Below are positions 25,225 through 34,431 of a stretch of 47,493 nt of DNA, piece after piece. Positions within the stretch are counted from its first letter, which is position 1; each line of letters begins with the position of its first letter. Made by a program: the position numbers and the translations under genes. The DNA comes from JAAYBG01 sp964411675 (lineage in GTDB: Bacteria; Bacillota_I; Bacilli_A; ML615J-28; CAG-698), in the NCBI GenBank assembly GCA_964411675.1, contig CAYPLR010000009.1:1-47493 (forward strand), in the 5' to 3' direction. The notes below the pieces were generated by a model. It did not search any database and was not told where the DNA came from. It saw only the letters and a program-made list of their open reading frames with translations.

Positions 25225-27051
25225 ATGACGATAAATAATGATAAAATGAAAGAAAGACAAAAATTAATTCGTAATTTTTCAATCATCGCTCATATTGATC
25301 ATGGGAAATCTACGTTAGCTGACCGTATCTTGGAATTAACCAATACCATTGAACTTCGAGATATGAAAGCACAAGTATTAGATTCTATGGATATCGAACG
25401 TGAACGAGGAATTACGATAAAACTAAATGCAGTAGAATTAACATATCATGCCGATGATGGAAAAGATTATATTTTCCATTTAATCGATACCCCAGGGCAT
25501 GTTGACTTCACCTATGAAGTTTCTCGTTCCCTTGCTGCTTGTGAAGGGGCTATCTTGGTAATTGATGCAGCACAAGGTATTGAAGCTCAAACAATTGCTA
25601 ATTTATACTTAGCATTAGACAATAATCTTGAGATACTGCCTTTGATTAATAAAATTGATTTACCCAATGCAAATATCGATCTAGTAAAAGAAGAAATTAA
25701 AAATGTTATGGGAATTAATACCGATGATGTTGTTTTAGCTAGTGCGAAGGCAGGAATTGGTATTAAAGAAATTTTAGAACAAATTGTGAAAAGAGTTCCA
25801 GCTCCATCCGGTGATCCACAAGCACCACTACAAGCATTAATCTTTGACTCTTACTATGATCAATATCGAGGAATTGTTCCCTCTGTTAGAATCGTAAATG
25901 GAGTTGTGAAAAAAGGCGATCAAATTTATATGATGTCAACGGATGCCTACTATGAAGTTGTTGAAGTTGGGGTATTCACTCCGAAAGAAACAAGAAGAGA
26001 TTATTTAGAAGCAGGGGATGTTGGTTATATTACTGCAGCAATTAAAGATATCGAATTTGTTCGCGTTGGTGATACGATTACTTTAGCAGATAATAAAGCT
26101 GAAAAACCTCTTCCAGGGTATCGAACGTTGCATCCTATGGTATTCTGTGGAATGTTTCCTGTCGATAATTCCAATTACGCAGATTTAAAAGAAGCTTTGG
26201 AAAAATTGAAATTAAATGATGCTGCTTTGATATATGAACCAGAAAATTCACAAGCCTTGGGATTCGGTTTTAGAATTGGATTCTTAGGATTGTTACACAT
26301 GGACATTATTCAAGAAAGAATAGAACGAGAATTTAATCTCGATTTAATTGCAACTGCTCCTAGTGTAAATTATCTTGTTCATCTAGAAAATGGATCGAGT
26401 GTTTATATCGATAATCCTTCTCATATGCCAGAACCAAATTATATTAAATATATTGAAGAGCCCTATGTAGAAGCAACGATTATGACTCCTAGCGAATATG
26501 TAGGACCTATTATGGAATTGTGTCAATATAAACGCGGTATCTTTAAAAACATGACCTATATTGATGCAAAGAGAGTTACTATTATTTATGAAATGCCACT
26601 TTCTGAAATTGTTTATGATTTTTTTGATAAATTAAAATCATCAACCAAAGGCTATGCTTCCTTTGATTATCAATTATCGAAGTATATGACATCGAAACTT
26701 GTTCGTATGGACATTTTATTAAATGGAGAAAAAGTAGACGCTTTGAGTATTATTACTCATAAAGACAATGCTTATAAACGAGGAAAAATTATTACTGATA
26801 AATTAAAAGAATTAATTCCTCGACAAATGTTTGAAGTACCTGTTCAAGCAGCAATAGGGGGAAAGATTATTGCTCGCTCCACGATTAAAGCGATGCGTAA
26901 AAACGTTCTAGCAAAATGCTATGGTGGTGATGTTTCTAGAAAAAAGAAATTACTACAAAAACAAAAAGAAGGAAAAAAACGAATGAAAGCTGTAGGCAGT
27001 GTGGAGATCCCACAATCAGCCTTTCTAGCAGTATTAAGTGTAGATGAATAA
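25225..27051 (+). CDS. lepA: Elongation factor 4 (LepA) GTPase
   Basis: 608 residues. Ribosome-associated GTPase that acts on stalled or mistranslocated ribosomes. G1 AHIDHGKSTLADRI (near residue 22), GIT switch, G3 DTPGHVDF, G4 NKIDLPNA, G5 SAKAGIG; then EF-G-like domains and the LepA-specific C-terminal domain with YGGDVSRKKKLLQKQKEGKKRM. AAGGAAT precedes ATG 25225; a later in-frame ATG is possible but lacks a ribosome site. First gene of lepA-hemW-xerD-deoB-hydrolase. Confidence 0.97.
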   Translation: MTINNDKMKERQKLIRNFSIIAHIDHGKSTLADRILELTNTIELRDMKAQVLDSMDIERERGITIKLNAVELTYHADDGKDYIFHLIDTPGHVDFTYEVSRSLAACEGAILVIDAAQGIEAQTIANLYLALDNNLEILPLINKIDLPNANIDLVKEEIKNVMGINTDDVVLASAKAGIGIKEILEQIVKRVPAPSGDPQAPLQALIFDSYYDQYRGIVPSVRIVNGVVKKGDQIYMMSTDAYYEVVEVGVFTPKETRRDYLEAGDVGYITAAIKDIEFVRVGDTITLADNKAEKPLPGYRTLHPMVFCGMFPVDNSNYADLKEALEKLKLNDAALIYEPENSQALGFGFRIGFLGLLHMDIIQERIEREFNLDLIATAPSVNYLVHLENGSSVYIDNPSHMPEPNYIKYIEEPYVEATIMTPSEYVGPIMELCQYKRGIFKNMTYIDAKRVTIIYEMPLSEIVYDFFDKLKSSTKGYASFDYQLSKYMTSKLVRMDILLNGEKVDALSIITHKDNAYKRGKIITDKLKELIPRQMFEVPVQAAIGGKIIARSTIKAMRKNVLAKCYGGDVSRKKKLLQKQKEGKKRMKAVGSVEIPQSAFLAVLSVDE

Positions 27052-27072
27052 TAAATGTTGGGGGATAATAAC

Positions 27073-28191
27073 ATGAAAGCAATTTACATTCACATTCCTT
27101 TTTGCAATCACATTTGTACTTATTGTGATTTCTACAAAATGGTAGCCAAAGAAGAACTCAAGAAAAAGTATATTGAATATTTAATCAAGGAAATTGAAAT
27201 GAAAAAGGAGTATCTTACTGACATAAAAACTATTTATGTTGGTGGAGGAACGCCTAGTAGTCTATCATTAGACCTACTAGAAAAACTTTTTCAAACACTA
27301 ACAAAACATATTTCATTACAAGCCGTTCAGGAATTTACTTTTGAAGCAAATCCTAATGATATTACGTTTGAACTGGCGAACTTATTGAAAAAATACCAAG
27401 TAAATCGAATTTCTTTAGGAGTTCAAAGCTTAAATCAACGAATTTTAAAAATCCTTGGACGAAAACACGATAAAAAATCTGTTTATCAAGCGATTCAAAT
27501 ATTAAGATCCGTGGGACTTACCAATATTAACGCTGATTTGATGTACGGAATAGGTAATGAATGGTTTTGGACAGTTAAAAAAGATATCCGTAGATTAATC
27601 AAGCATAAAGTGACGCACTTATCGACCTATTCATTAATTATTGAGGAAAAAACAATCATTGGTCATCAACTTGCTTTAGGAAAATTTAAACCGATGGATG
27701 AGGATAAAGAAGCTAGAATTTATCGCAAAATATGTGATTTCCTCACAAAAAATAATTTTATTCATTACGAAATTAGTAATTTTTGCCATTCAGGCTATCA
27801 ATCCAAGCACAATCTCATTTATTGGGACAACTTAAATTACCTTGGAGTTGGTGCTGGTGCTAGCTTCTACATTGACAATATTCGTTATACTAACATTATG
27901 AATTTACAAGAATACTTTAATGGTATCGATCAACAAGAACTTAATTATCTTGAGACAACGAAATTAACAGATGATGAACGAATGTCCGAAGAAATGATTC
28001 TTGGCCTAAGAAAATTAGAAGGCGTCAAAAAAGAGACGTTTCAAACGAAATTTGGCATTGATATCTATCAAAAATACCCGTTTCTGAGCGATTTAATTTC
28101 AAAAAGCTTATTGATTGACGATAATGTTTTTATAAAAGTCCCTATAGACAAGCTTTACTTGATTAATGAAGTATTAGTGAACTTCATTTAA
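27073..28191 (+). CDS. hemW: HemW-like radical SAM protein
   Basis: 372 residues from ATG 27073, preceded by GGGGGAT; an in-frame ATG at 27055 has no such site. The 4Fe-4S motif CNHICTYCDF has C11, C15 and C18. Further seen: YVGGGTPSSL (SAM binding), RISLGVQSLN, DLMYGIG, and HNLIYWDNLNYLGVGAGA, which is typical of HemW. HemW proteins are heme chaperones; older annotation calls them oxygen-independent coproporphyrinogen oxidases, but that enzyme differs in its Cys motif. No heme genes occur in this window, so the role here is inferred from the family. It follows lepA, as in Bacillus. Confidence 0.88.
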   Translation: MKAIYIHIPFCNHICTYCDFYKMVAKEELKKKYIEYLIKEIEMKKEYLTDIKTIYVGGGTPSSLSLDLLEKLFQTLTKHISLQAVQEFTFEANPNDITFELANLLKKYQVNRISLGVQSLNQRILKILGRKHDKKSVYQAIQILRSVGLTNINADLMYGIGNEWFWTVKKDIRRLIKHKVTHLSTYSLIIEEKTIIGHQLALGKFKPMDEDKEARIYRKICDFLTKNNFIHYEISNFCHSGYQSKHNLIYWDNLNYLGVGAGASFYIDNIRYTNIMNLQEYFNGIDQQELNYLETTKLTDDERMSEEMILGLRKLEGVKKETFQTKFGIDIYQKYPFLSDLISKSLLIDDNVFIKVPIDKLYLINEVLVNFI

Positions 28192-28218
28192 TATAATAGA
28201 AAACTAGAGAAAAATAGA

Positions 28219-29142
28219 ATGGAAAATTATATAAAAGAATACCTATTTTATGTTAATGATGAATTAGCTTTAAGTAAAAATACTTATGAGAGTTATAGAA
28301 GGGATATTGAAAAATATTGCGATTTTATCGTCAATATCCGTAAAAAAACAGATCCCATGGATATTGAAATTGAGGATATTCGTGCTTATATTGGTAGTTT
28401 AAAAAGAAAACATATTGCACCTTCATCACAGTCCCGTAAATTATCTGCCTTAAAATCTTTTCATAAATTTCTTTTACTGGAGAAATATGTGAAGGTAAAT
28501 GTAGCAAAGATGGTAACAAATCCAAAACAGGAAAAGAAATTACCAGTCATCCTATCCATTGATGAAATTGATCAATTATTAAAATCTCTTAAGACCGATA
28601 CACCCATTGCCATGCGAGATAAAGCAATGATTGAACTCACTTACTCTTCAGGATTACGAGTCAGTGAGTTAATTAATCTAAAAATTTCTGATTATCATCC
28701 TACTATGGGATTTGTTGATATACTGGGAAAAGGAAACAAAGAAAGAATTGTACCGATAGGAGAAGAAGCCATTCAATATTTGAATTTATATTTAAAAGAG
28801 GGGAGACCTCAACTAGCAAAAACTGGAAGTAATAACTATCTATTTATTAATCGACTGAATGGGGGTCCTGTCTCACGCCAATCTTTCTTTGAAATTATCC
28901 GTGAGAAAGCATTATTAGCTGGAATCAATAAACCAATCTCTCCTCACAAGATTCGCCATTCTTTTGCCTCACACTTATTAGAACGAGGACTGGATTTACG
29001 GTTAATCCAAGAATTGTTAGGTCATGAAGATATTTCAACAACTGAAATCTATACCCATATTAATAATGCGCATTTGAAACAAGTTTATTTATCTGCACAT
29101 CCACGTGCAAGAAAGGAAGACAAAAACAATGAATCGATTTAA
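28219..29142 (+). CDS. xerD: Tyrosine recombinase XerD
   Basis: 307 residues. Chromosome dimer resolution recombinase. N-terminal SAM-like core-binding domain (about 1-90), then the catalytic domain with the full set R147, K171, H243, R246, H269 and nucleophile Y278 (LLGHEDISTTEIYTH). The neighbour deoB, overlapping by 14 bp, matches the xerD-deoB (ripX-drm) order of Bacillus, so this is the housekeeping enzyme and not an element integrase. XerC versus XerD cannot be fully separated by eye; context favours XerD. Confidence 0.9.
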   Translation: MENYIKEYLFYVNDELALSKNTYESYRRDIEKYCDFIVNIRKKTDPMDIEIEDIRAYIGSLKRKHIAPSSQSRKLSALKSFHKFLLLEKYVKVNVAKMVTNPKQEKKLPVILSIDEIDQLLKSLKTDTPIAMRDKAMIELTYSSGLRVSELINLKISDYHPTMGFVDILGKGNKERIVPIGEEAIQYLNLYLKEGRPQLAKTGSNNYLFINRLNGGPVSRQSFFEIIREKALLAGINKPISPHKIRHSFASHLLERGLDLRLIQELLGHEDISTTEIYTHINNAHLKQVYLSAHPRARKEDKNNESI

Positions 29143-30331
29143 GCGAATTTTTGTGATTGTAACTGATTCTTTAGGAGTTGGTGAAATGCCTGATAGCCAT
29201 TTATACGGAGATCAAGGTACCAATACTTTACAACACTTAAGCTTCAGCAAGCCTGATTTTTCGATTCCTACTCTTGCAAAACTGGGAATTGGAAATATTA
29301 CCGATGTGAATCATGCTCCTATGAATCCCTTCCCCCTAGCTTCCTATGGAAAAATGAAAGAAATTAGTGTTGGAAAAGATACCCTAACAGGTCACTGGGA
29401 AATTATGGGACTAGAAGTAAAACAAAGCTTTCCTGCTTTCACTGATTATGGATTTCCTCAAACGCTAATCGATAAACTGGAAAAAGAAACAGGTCATAAA
29501 TTCATTGGAAATGTCGCGGCAAGTGGTACTGAAATTATCAAAGAGTTAGGAGAAGAACATCTAAGAACAAAAGCACTCATCATTTATACCTCAGCTGATT
29601 CTGTTTTACAAATCGCAGCGAACGAAGAGATTATCCCATTACAAGAATTATATCGCGTTTGCGAGATTGCTCGTAAAATAACATTAGAGAATTCTGAATG
29701 GATGGTAGGGAGAATCATTGCTCGTCCATTCATTGGTCAAGATCGTTCATCTTTTAGACGAACAGCAAATCGCCACGATTATGCAGTCAAACCCTTTGAT
29801 AAAACAGCACTTGATCATTTAAAAGATCATGGCCTTGATGTGATTGCGATTGGTAAAATAAATGATATCTTTGATGGTGAAGGAATTACTAAAGTAATCA
29901 AGATTAAAAGTAATCATCAAGGTATGGAAGAAACAATTGCTATTGTAAAAACTGATGACTTTCACGGGTTGTGTTTTGTAAATTTGGTTGATTTTGATGC
30001 TCTTTATGGCCATCGACGCGATGCGATTGGTTATGCTACTTGTTTGGAAGAATTTGACCAACAACTAGACACTTTACTTCATTTTATAAACAAGGATGAT
30101 TTATTAATTATTTGTGCAGACCATGGTAATGATCCTATTCATACTGGAACTGATCACACCAGAGAATATGTTTTGCTATTAGCGTATTCTTTAAATCTAA
30201 AAGGTCAAGATTTAGGTATTAGAGAAACCTTTAGTGATATTGGCGCAACGATTCTTGATAATTTTAATTTATCACCGATGAAAAATGGAACAAGTTTTCT
30301 TAAGGACATAACAAAAGGAGAAATAGAATGA
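29129..30331 (+). CDS. deoB: Phosphopentomutase
   Basis: 400 residues from ATG 29129, chosen for AAAGGAAG upstream; a longer frame from 29105 would overlap xerD more and has no site. Interconverts ribose (or deoxyribose) 1- and 5-phosphate in nucleoside salvage. Seen: metal site TDSLGVGEMPD, GDQGTNTL, the phosphorylated Thr in SVGKDTLTGHWEIMG, and CADHGNDPIHTGTDHTREY. It is an alkaline-phosphatase superfamily fold with the cap domain in the middle. Overlaps the next gene by 4 bp (ATGA). Confidence 0.96.
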   Translation: MNRFKRIFVIVTDSLGVGEMPDSHLYGDQGTNTLQHLSFSKPDFSIPTLAKLGIGNITDVNHAPMNPFPLASYGKMKEISVGKDTLTGHWEIMGLEVKQSFPAFTDYGFPQTLIDKLEKETGHKFIGNVAASGTEIIKELGEEHLRTKALIIYTSADSVLQIAANEEIIPLQELYRVCEIARKITLENSEWMVGRIIARPFIGQDRSSFRRTANRHDYAVKPFDKTALDHLKDHGLDVIAIGKINDIFDGEGITKVIKIKSNHQGMEETIAIVKTDDFHGLCFVNLVDFDALYGHRRDAIGYATCLEEFDQQLDTLLHFINKDDLLIICADHGNDPIHTGTDHTREYVLLLAYSLNLKGQDLGIRETFSDIGATILDNFNLSPMKNGTSFLKDITKGEIE

Positions 30332-31257
30332 ATGAATCAATAAAACGAGTTGCCGTTAGTTATAATTTAAGCAATGATGGTAATATCAAAGGTTATAAGT
30401 GGTTTAAAGAAGGTCAATCTTTCAAAGGAGCTTTCTTGATTTCTCATGGAATGGCAGAGCATATCGAAAGATATGATGACTTTGCTCGGGAATTGGCAGA
30501 ACATAACTACATTGTTTATGGCCACAATCAACGGGGACACAAAGATACTATTTTATCAAAACAAGATTATGGTTATATGGGAGAAACCAACAATTTTGAA
30601 ATTATGGTTACTGATTTATCAGAAATTTGTGACATGATAAAAGAAGAAAATCCCGAGCTACCTATTATTTTATTTGGCCATAGCATGGGTTCCTTCGTAA
30701 GTCAACGCTTTGCTCAATTGTATGGCAATAAAATCAATGGTTTGATTATTACAGGTTCTTCACAAAATCCAAATTTGTTATTAAGTGTAGGATCACTGAT
30801 TGCCCGTATTACTTGTAAATTAAAAGGACGTCGATATCGTAGTAATTTACTCAATGATTTGTCTTTTAAATCTTTCAACAATGTGTTTAAACCCAATCGC
30901 ACAGAATTTGATTGGTTAAATCGCGACCAAAAAGAAGTAGATAAATATGTGGAAGATCCTTATTGTGGTGGAATCTTTTCTGCTGCTTACTTTAAAGATT
31001 TCTTTAAAGCCTTAAAAGACATTAATGCAAACTTTGAATTAGTTCGTAAAGACTTACCATTACTCATTTTAAGTGGTAGTAATGATCCTGTAGGAGGCTG
31101 TGGGAAAGGTGTCACTAAACTTTACAATACCTATGTGAAAAAACAAATGACTGACTTGACATTCAAATTATATGATCAAGCTCGTCATGAAATTTTACTA
31201 GAACTATGTAAAGAGGAAGTAAAGCAAGATATTTTTAATTGGTTAGCTATTCATTAA
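30328..31257 (+). CDS. Alpha/beta hydrolase, monoacylglycerol lipase/lysophospholipase type
   Basis: 309 residues, cytoplasmic (no signal peptide). Nucleophile elbow GHSMGS with Ser near residue 117, acid in LSGSNDPVGG near 250, His in YDQARHEILLE near 283: a complete Ser-Asp-His triad in the S33/Hydrolase_4 fold. The early HGMAEHIERYDDFA and YGHNQRGH motifs are those of monoacylglycerol lipases and lysophospholipases. The substrate is not decided by the sequence. AAAGGAG precedes the ATG; the gene overlaps deoB and ends the operon. Confidence 0.85.
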   Translation: MNESIKRVAVSYNLSNDGNIKGYKWFKEGQSFKGAFLISHGMAEHIERYDDFARELAEHNYIVYGHNQRGHKDTILSKQDYGYMGETNNFEIMVTDLSEICDMIKEENPELPIILFGHSMGSFVSQRFAQLYGNKINGLIITGSSQNPNLLLSVGSLIARITCKLKGRRYRSNLLNDLSFKSFNNVFKPNRTEFDWLNRDQKEVDKYVEDPYCGGIFSAAYFKDFFKALKDINANFELVRKDLPLLILSGSNDPVGGCGKGVTKLYNTYVKKQMTDLTFKLYDQARHEILLELCKEEVKQDIFNWLAIH

Positions 31258-31271
31258 AAAAAGCCAAAAAA

Positions 31272-31297
31272 ATAGGGCAAATAACCCTTTTTAGAGA
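31272..31297 (+). terminator. Weak terminator after the hydrolase gene
   Basis: AGGG-CAAATAA-CCCT followed by TTTTT. The stem is short, so it is probably leaky; the stronger hairpin at 31391 may do most of the work. Confidence 0.45.
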
Positions 31298-31325
31298 AAA
31301 TTAACTAATCAATCCTTCATCAAAA

Positions 31326-31339
31326 AAAGATAATCTTCT
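31326..31339 (+). repeat. Intergenic 14-mer AAAGATAATCTTCT, copy 2
   Basis: Identical to the copies at 24289-24302 (minus) and 33254-33267 (plus). It lies 69 bp after the hydrolase stop, between two terminators. Confidence 0.6.
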
Positions 31340-31390
31340 TAGAAAGATGGTATAAACATCCTATTACTATTGCTTTTACTATGGATAAAT

Positions 31391-31420
31391 AAAAAGCATG
31401 ACATCGTTCATGCTTTTTTA
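31391..31420 (+). terminator. Strong terminator of the lepA operon
   Basis: AAAAAGCATGA-CATCGT-TCATGCTTTTT, an 11-bp perfect stem with T-run. About 130 bp after the hydrolase stop. Confidence 0.85.
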
Positions 31421-31441
31421 TATTTGATAAATAAATAGTAA

Positions 31442-31470
31442 TTGCGTATTATAAGTTATTATGATATAAT
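31442..31470 (+). promoter_or_regulatory. Promoter of the lipoprotein gene
   Basis: TTGCGT (31442-31447), 17 bp, TATAAT (31465-31470) with TGA before the -10. The leader to the ATG is about 95 bases. Confidence 0.7.
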
Positions 31471-31570
31471 TTATGTAGTATTATGTAAAAGTAGCATTTT
31501 CTAAACCATAAATGAATAAGCGAAACAAAACAATTTTTATTTCATGATGAGTGTTAAGGAGTTCATAAAT

Positions 31571-32353
31571 ATGAGGAAACGAAACCTAATGATGATCATA
31601 TTAGTATTATTGATGTTCCTACTTACAGGATGCTTAGAAAAAGATGTTACTGAAGGAACTAAAAAAATGATTGGATTAACAATCATTGAAAGTACTAATA
31701 AATTAGAAAACATAACCGATTTACCCAATTTAGACGATATTCCGATCAATGGATTTATTATCAGTGATGAATATAACGAAATTAGTTTTCTTGGGGATGT
31801 TTTATTTGACTTCAAGTATGAATATAGTTATTTAGAAGGGGATATCATCAGCCCTGATAGTATTTGTGCTTTTGTGAATGGAAATTATTATCAAAGCATT
31901 CAAGCAACAACCCCGATTTTAGTTTATGGTATTTATAAAACCATTGATAATACTTATGAATTAATCTTAAAAAATGAAATCACTAATATTACCGGGGGCA
32001 GTTATTTTTTAAATATCTCAGAAGAAGTAATTATAAAAACATATAATTATGTATTATCCTATGTGATTAATATTAATAAAACAAATGTCCCATTAGAAAA
32101 TGTAATTCGTGAATTTAATAGTAAAAATCAACTCATTCGCTCTACCGTGATTACGCCAGATTTGCTAGAAATTACGACTTTAGAAAATACAGATTATGTA
32201 ATTGTTGAAGAAAAAGTACTGGATGTAGATGATAAAGAAACTGTAAAAAGGACATTAATTACTCGAGATTCTACCAGAAATTACGTTACAGTAAAGTTAC
32301 TGGACACAGAAAACAAGATAAAATCAGCTCAAACAAAGATATTATTCCCATAA
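31571..32353 (+). CDS. Lipoprotein, unknown function
   Basis: 260 residues from ATG 31571 (AAGGAG at 31556-31561); the longer frame from 31544 would put the ribosome site inside the gene. Signal peptide MRKRNL plus a hydrophobic run and lipobox LLTGC, with C21 as the lipidated residue. The mature part is acidic and rich in short beta-type stretches, with several DxxE pairs and no Cys beyond the N-terminal part. No family is recognised. A single gene with its own promoter and terminator; extracytoplasmic, membrane anchored. Confidence 0.8.
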   Translation: MRKRNLMMIILVLLMFLLTGCLEKDVTEGTKKMIGLTIIESTNKLENITDLPNLDDIPINGFIISDEYNEISFLGDVLFDFKYEYSYLEGDIISPDSICAFVNGNYYQSIQATTPILVYGIYKTIDNTYELILKNEITNITGGSYFLNISEEVIIKTYNYVLSYVININKTNVPLENVIREFNSKNQLIRSTVITPDLLEITTLENTDYVIVEEKVLDVDDKETVKRTLITRDSTRNYVTVKLLDTENKIKSAQTKILFP

Positions 32354-32358
32354 AAAAG

Positions 32359-32388
32359 TAAAATGCAGAATCGTTTCTGCATTTTTTT
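32359..32388 (+). terminator. Terminator of the lipoprotein gene
   Basis: AAATGCAGAA-TCGT-TTCTGCATTT followed by TTTT. Confidence 0.92.
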
Positions 32389-32410
32389 ATTTTTATTGAT
32401 AAAACAAGCT

Positions 32411-32475
32411 TAAACATATTCATATTTATAAATGAATATGTTTATTTTATATTTTTTATTTAAAAAGAGAGGTTT
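32411..32475 (+). repeat. Recurring intergenic element, copy B
   Basis: A perfect 13-bp inverted repeat, TAAACATATTCAT (32411-32423) with ATGAATATGTTTA (32432-32444), loop of 8, then 19 bp and AAAGAGAGGTTT (32464-32475). ATTTATAAATGA is shared with copy A. Unlike A and C, the dyad precedes the AGAGAGGTT block. Confidence 0.5.
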
Positions 32476-33253
32476 AATTTTATAAGAAAAACACTAAATG
32501 AATATTCTTTTTCATGGTTTAAGAGTAGAAGGATAGCATTCTTGTACTTTTTGAAATAAAAGTAATCCAATAATTATCATTTACATTTTAAAGCCTTAAA
32601 TTTCGTTTATAATCGTTTTTACATTCAATAACTATTAGTTAATCATATTGCAAATAGAAAGCAGAATAAGCGCATTTTTGAGCTATTAGTCTTTACTTAC
32701 TGCTTTAATAAAAATAAAATGATTGAATAAAAACAATTTAAAAATTTTCCCAGTTTTAATTAATTTATCGATGGATGATCTAATTATCTTTATAACTTTT
32801 ATTTATAAAGCTTCTAGAATCACTGAACCTGGTACATTTTTTGGATACTTTTAAATATAAGGTACTAGGTAAATATTAGTTAACATAACAAACGAATCAC
32901 ATTGATTCTGAGTCGATTGTAATATTAATAGATAAATAAAGCCTCTCAGAACGGTTTAATTTTTTGTTGAAAGAGATCAGTATAAAACCTCCTACAATTC
33001 GAGTTTATATCTAAACAATATAGTTATTAACAGATATTAACTTTAAACATAATTTAGATATTGTAGCCATGATCCTATACATATATTTAATTACATAATA
33101 TTTATTATAGGCACTTCTCAAGATATCGAAAATACAAAGTGATTAATCTATGCAAATGGAATTTTGTTGTTTTGTATAAATTAAGCACTTCTTTTTATAT
33201 CTGTGAAATATCAGCAAATTTAAATGTGATTATTGTTAACTACTAATAGGATA

Positions 33254-33267
33254 AAAGATAATCTTCT
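33254..33267 (+). repeat. Intergenic 14-mer AAAGATAATCTTCT, copy 3
   Basis: Identical to copies at 24289-24302 (minus) and 31326-31339; here it is enclosed by an outer dyad ATAGGA/TCCTAT, so the whole could form a hairpin. Confidence 0.6.
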
Positions 33268-33334
33268 CCTATAAGGCTATCATAATGCTTTTTTTCAATT
33301 ATGTCAAACCATTTGGCAATTTTCTTATGATAAT

Positions 33335-33360
33335 TAAAAACCAGCTTTCAAAGCTGGTAG
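33335..33360 (-). terminator. Terminator of the yesN-yesM-binding protein operon
   Basis: On the minus strand ACCAGCTTT-G-AAAGCTGGT followed by TTTTAATT, about 10 bp past the binding-protein stop. Confidence 0.85.
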
Positions 33361-33369
33361 TTAGTTCTA

Positions 33370-34431
33370 TTATTTAGCTAATGTTCTTTTACTAATCTCT
33401 TCTCCAGAAATATAAATGATTCTTTCACCTTCTGTACAGATTTTTTCACTATCAACTTCATCATTACATTCAGAAATAGAAAATACTTCTCCTGGTTCTT
33501 TATGTAATAAGAATTCTACTAAAGATAAAACAACATTAGCTTTTGCAACATGATCATCAATAACACTTCCGTATATGAATCCTTTTTTAATTGCTTCGAT
33601 GCTTTCTTCGTTCGCTGTAGCCCCAATGATTTCAAAAGGCATATAAACTTTATTATCGGATGAAACAATATTTAAATCATTCTCAAAAACAAAATCTATG
33701 ACTCCTAGGGCTAGTTCATCGCTATTAGCAATAATAACTTCAATACTATTTCCATATTTTTGATAAATTTTCTCCATCTTTTGTTTGGCTGTTTCTCTTT
33801 TCCAATCTGTAAACTCCATTGTCAATACATCTATTTTATATTGTTTTGCAAGGATTTCAGAAATACAGGTATCAGTTATATATTCTGTTAGCTGATGTCC
33901 TTGTTCTCCCTTCATAAAGACAATTTGCAAGATAGAATCATTATTTTTATCAACCGCAATGATAGGGTCATAAATTGATCCAGAAACAACCTTCAACATT
34001 TGTGCTTGCAAAATACCAAAACCTTTAGAATCTGCTCCTACATAATAAACATCTTCTGAAAGTAATAGATCTTCATAAACAGGTTCACGATCAAAGAAAA
34101 TTAATGGTGTGTTCGTTACTTTGCTTTTTTCTACAAATGTGTTTGCTGTTAATCTATCAACCAAATTTACTAAAATGATATCCACATCTTGAGTTAACAT
34201 TTCTACAAATTGATCGTTTTGTAATGATTGCGATTGATGGGCATACTGAATGATTAATTCGTATTCCTCATTGATATTTTCTTCAATGTAATTGATGATT
34301 TCGGTTACTTTCGCATCATCTTCACTGTATACCAATACTCCTATTTGAACAACTTCTTTTCTACATCCTATCATAACTACTGAAACCAATATGAGAGTTA
34401 TTAGTAGTAATATTTTCCTAATTTTGAACAT
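33370..34431 (-). CDS. Sugar-binding lipoprotein (periplasmic-binding-protein type I fold), transporter-less
   Basis: 353 residues from ATG 34431, with AAGGAG eight bases upstream; an in-frame GTG at 34440 lies within that site. Signal peptide and lipobox VVMIGC (C23), then two Rossmann-type lobes as in galactose/ribose-binding proteins: VQIGVLVYSEDDAKVTEI, DVDIILVNLVD, IFFDREP, YYVGADSKGFGILQAQML, VIIANSDELALGVIDF and EIIGATANEESIEAIKKGFIYGSV. This is the MglB-like subgroup. It overlaps the kinase gene by 14 bp and is last in the operon. No permease or ATPase gene is near, so it may be the ligand-sensing part of the signalling system rather than a transport protein (inference). Confidence 0.85.
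   Translation of the reverse strand: MFKIRKILLLITLILVSVVMIGCRKEVVQIGVLVYSEDDAKVTEIINYIEENINEEYELIIQYAHQSQSLQNDQFVEMLTQDVDIILVNLVDRLTANTFVEKSKVTNTPLIFFDREPVYEDLLLSEDVYYVGADSKGFGILQAQMLKVVSGSIYDPIIAVDKNNDSILQIVFMKGEQGHQLTEYITDTCISEILAKQYKIDVLTMEFTDWKRETAKQKMEKIYQKYGNSIEVIIANSDELALGVIDFVFENDLNIVSSDNKVYMPFEIIGATANEESIEAIKKGFIYGSVIDDHVAKANVVLSLVEFLLHKEPGEVFSISECNDEVDSEKICTEGERIIYISGEEISKRTLAK

Larger units (their letters stand above)
31258..31441. other. Intergenic stretch with a repeat and terminators
   Basis: No gene seen. Carries a weak hairpin (31272-31297), the 14-mer repeat copy 2 and a strong terminator (31391-31420). Confidence 0.6.
32389..33334. other. Gene-free AT-rich gap of about 950 bp
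   Basis: The longest non-coding stretch of the window, lying between two convergent genes and their terminators. Stops occur in all six frames; the longest open stretches are a few dozen codons without ribosome sites. It holds element B (32411-32475), the 14-mer copy 3 (33254-33267) and a short dyad around it (ATAGGA ... TCCTAT, about 33246-33272). No known RNA was recognised. It may be a decayed gene, but no residue pattern of one can be read. Confidence 0.65.

Noticed and set aside
28219..29142. Integrase of a mobile element
   Set aside because: The full XerD pattern and the deoB neighbour mark the housekeeping recombinase; no attachment repeats or cargo genes are present.
32771..32854. 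A 27-codon frame from ATG in the long gap
   Set aside because: No ribosome site, no operon context, and such lengths are expected by chance in AT-rich DNA.
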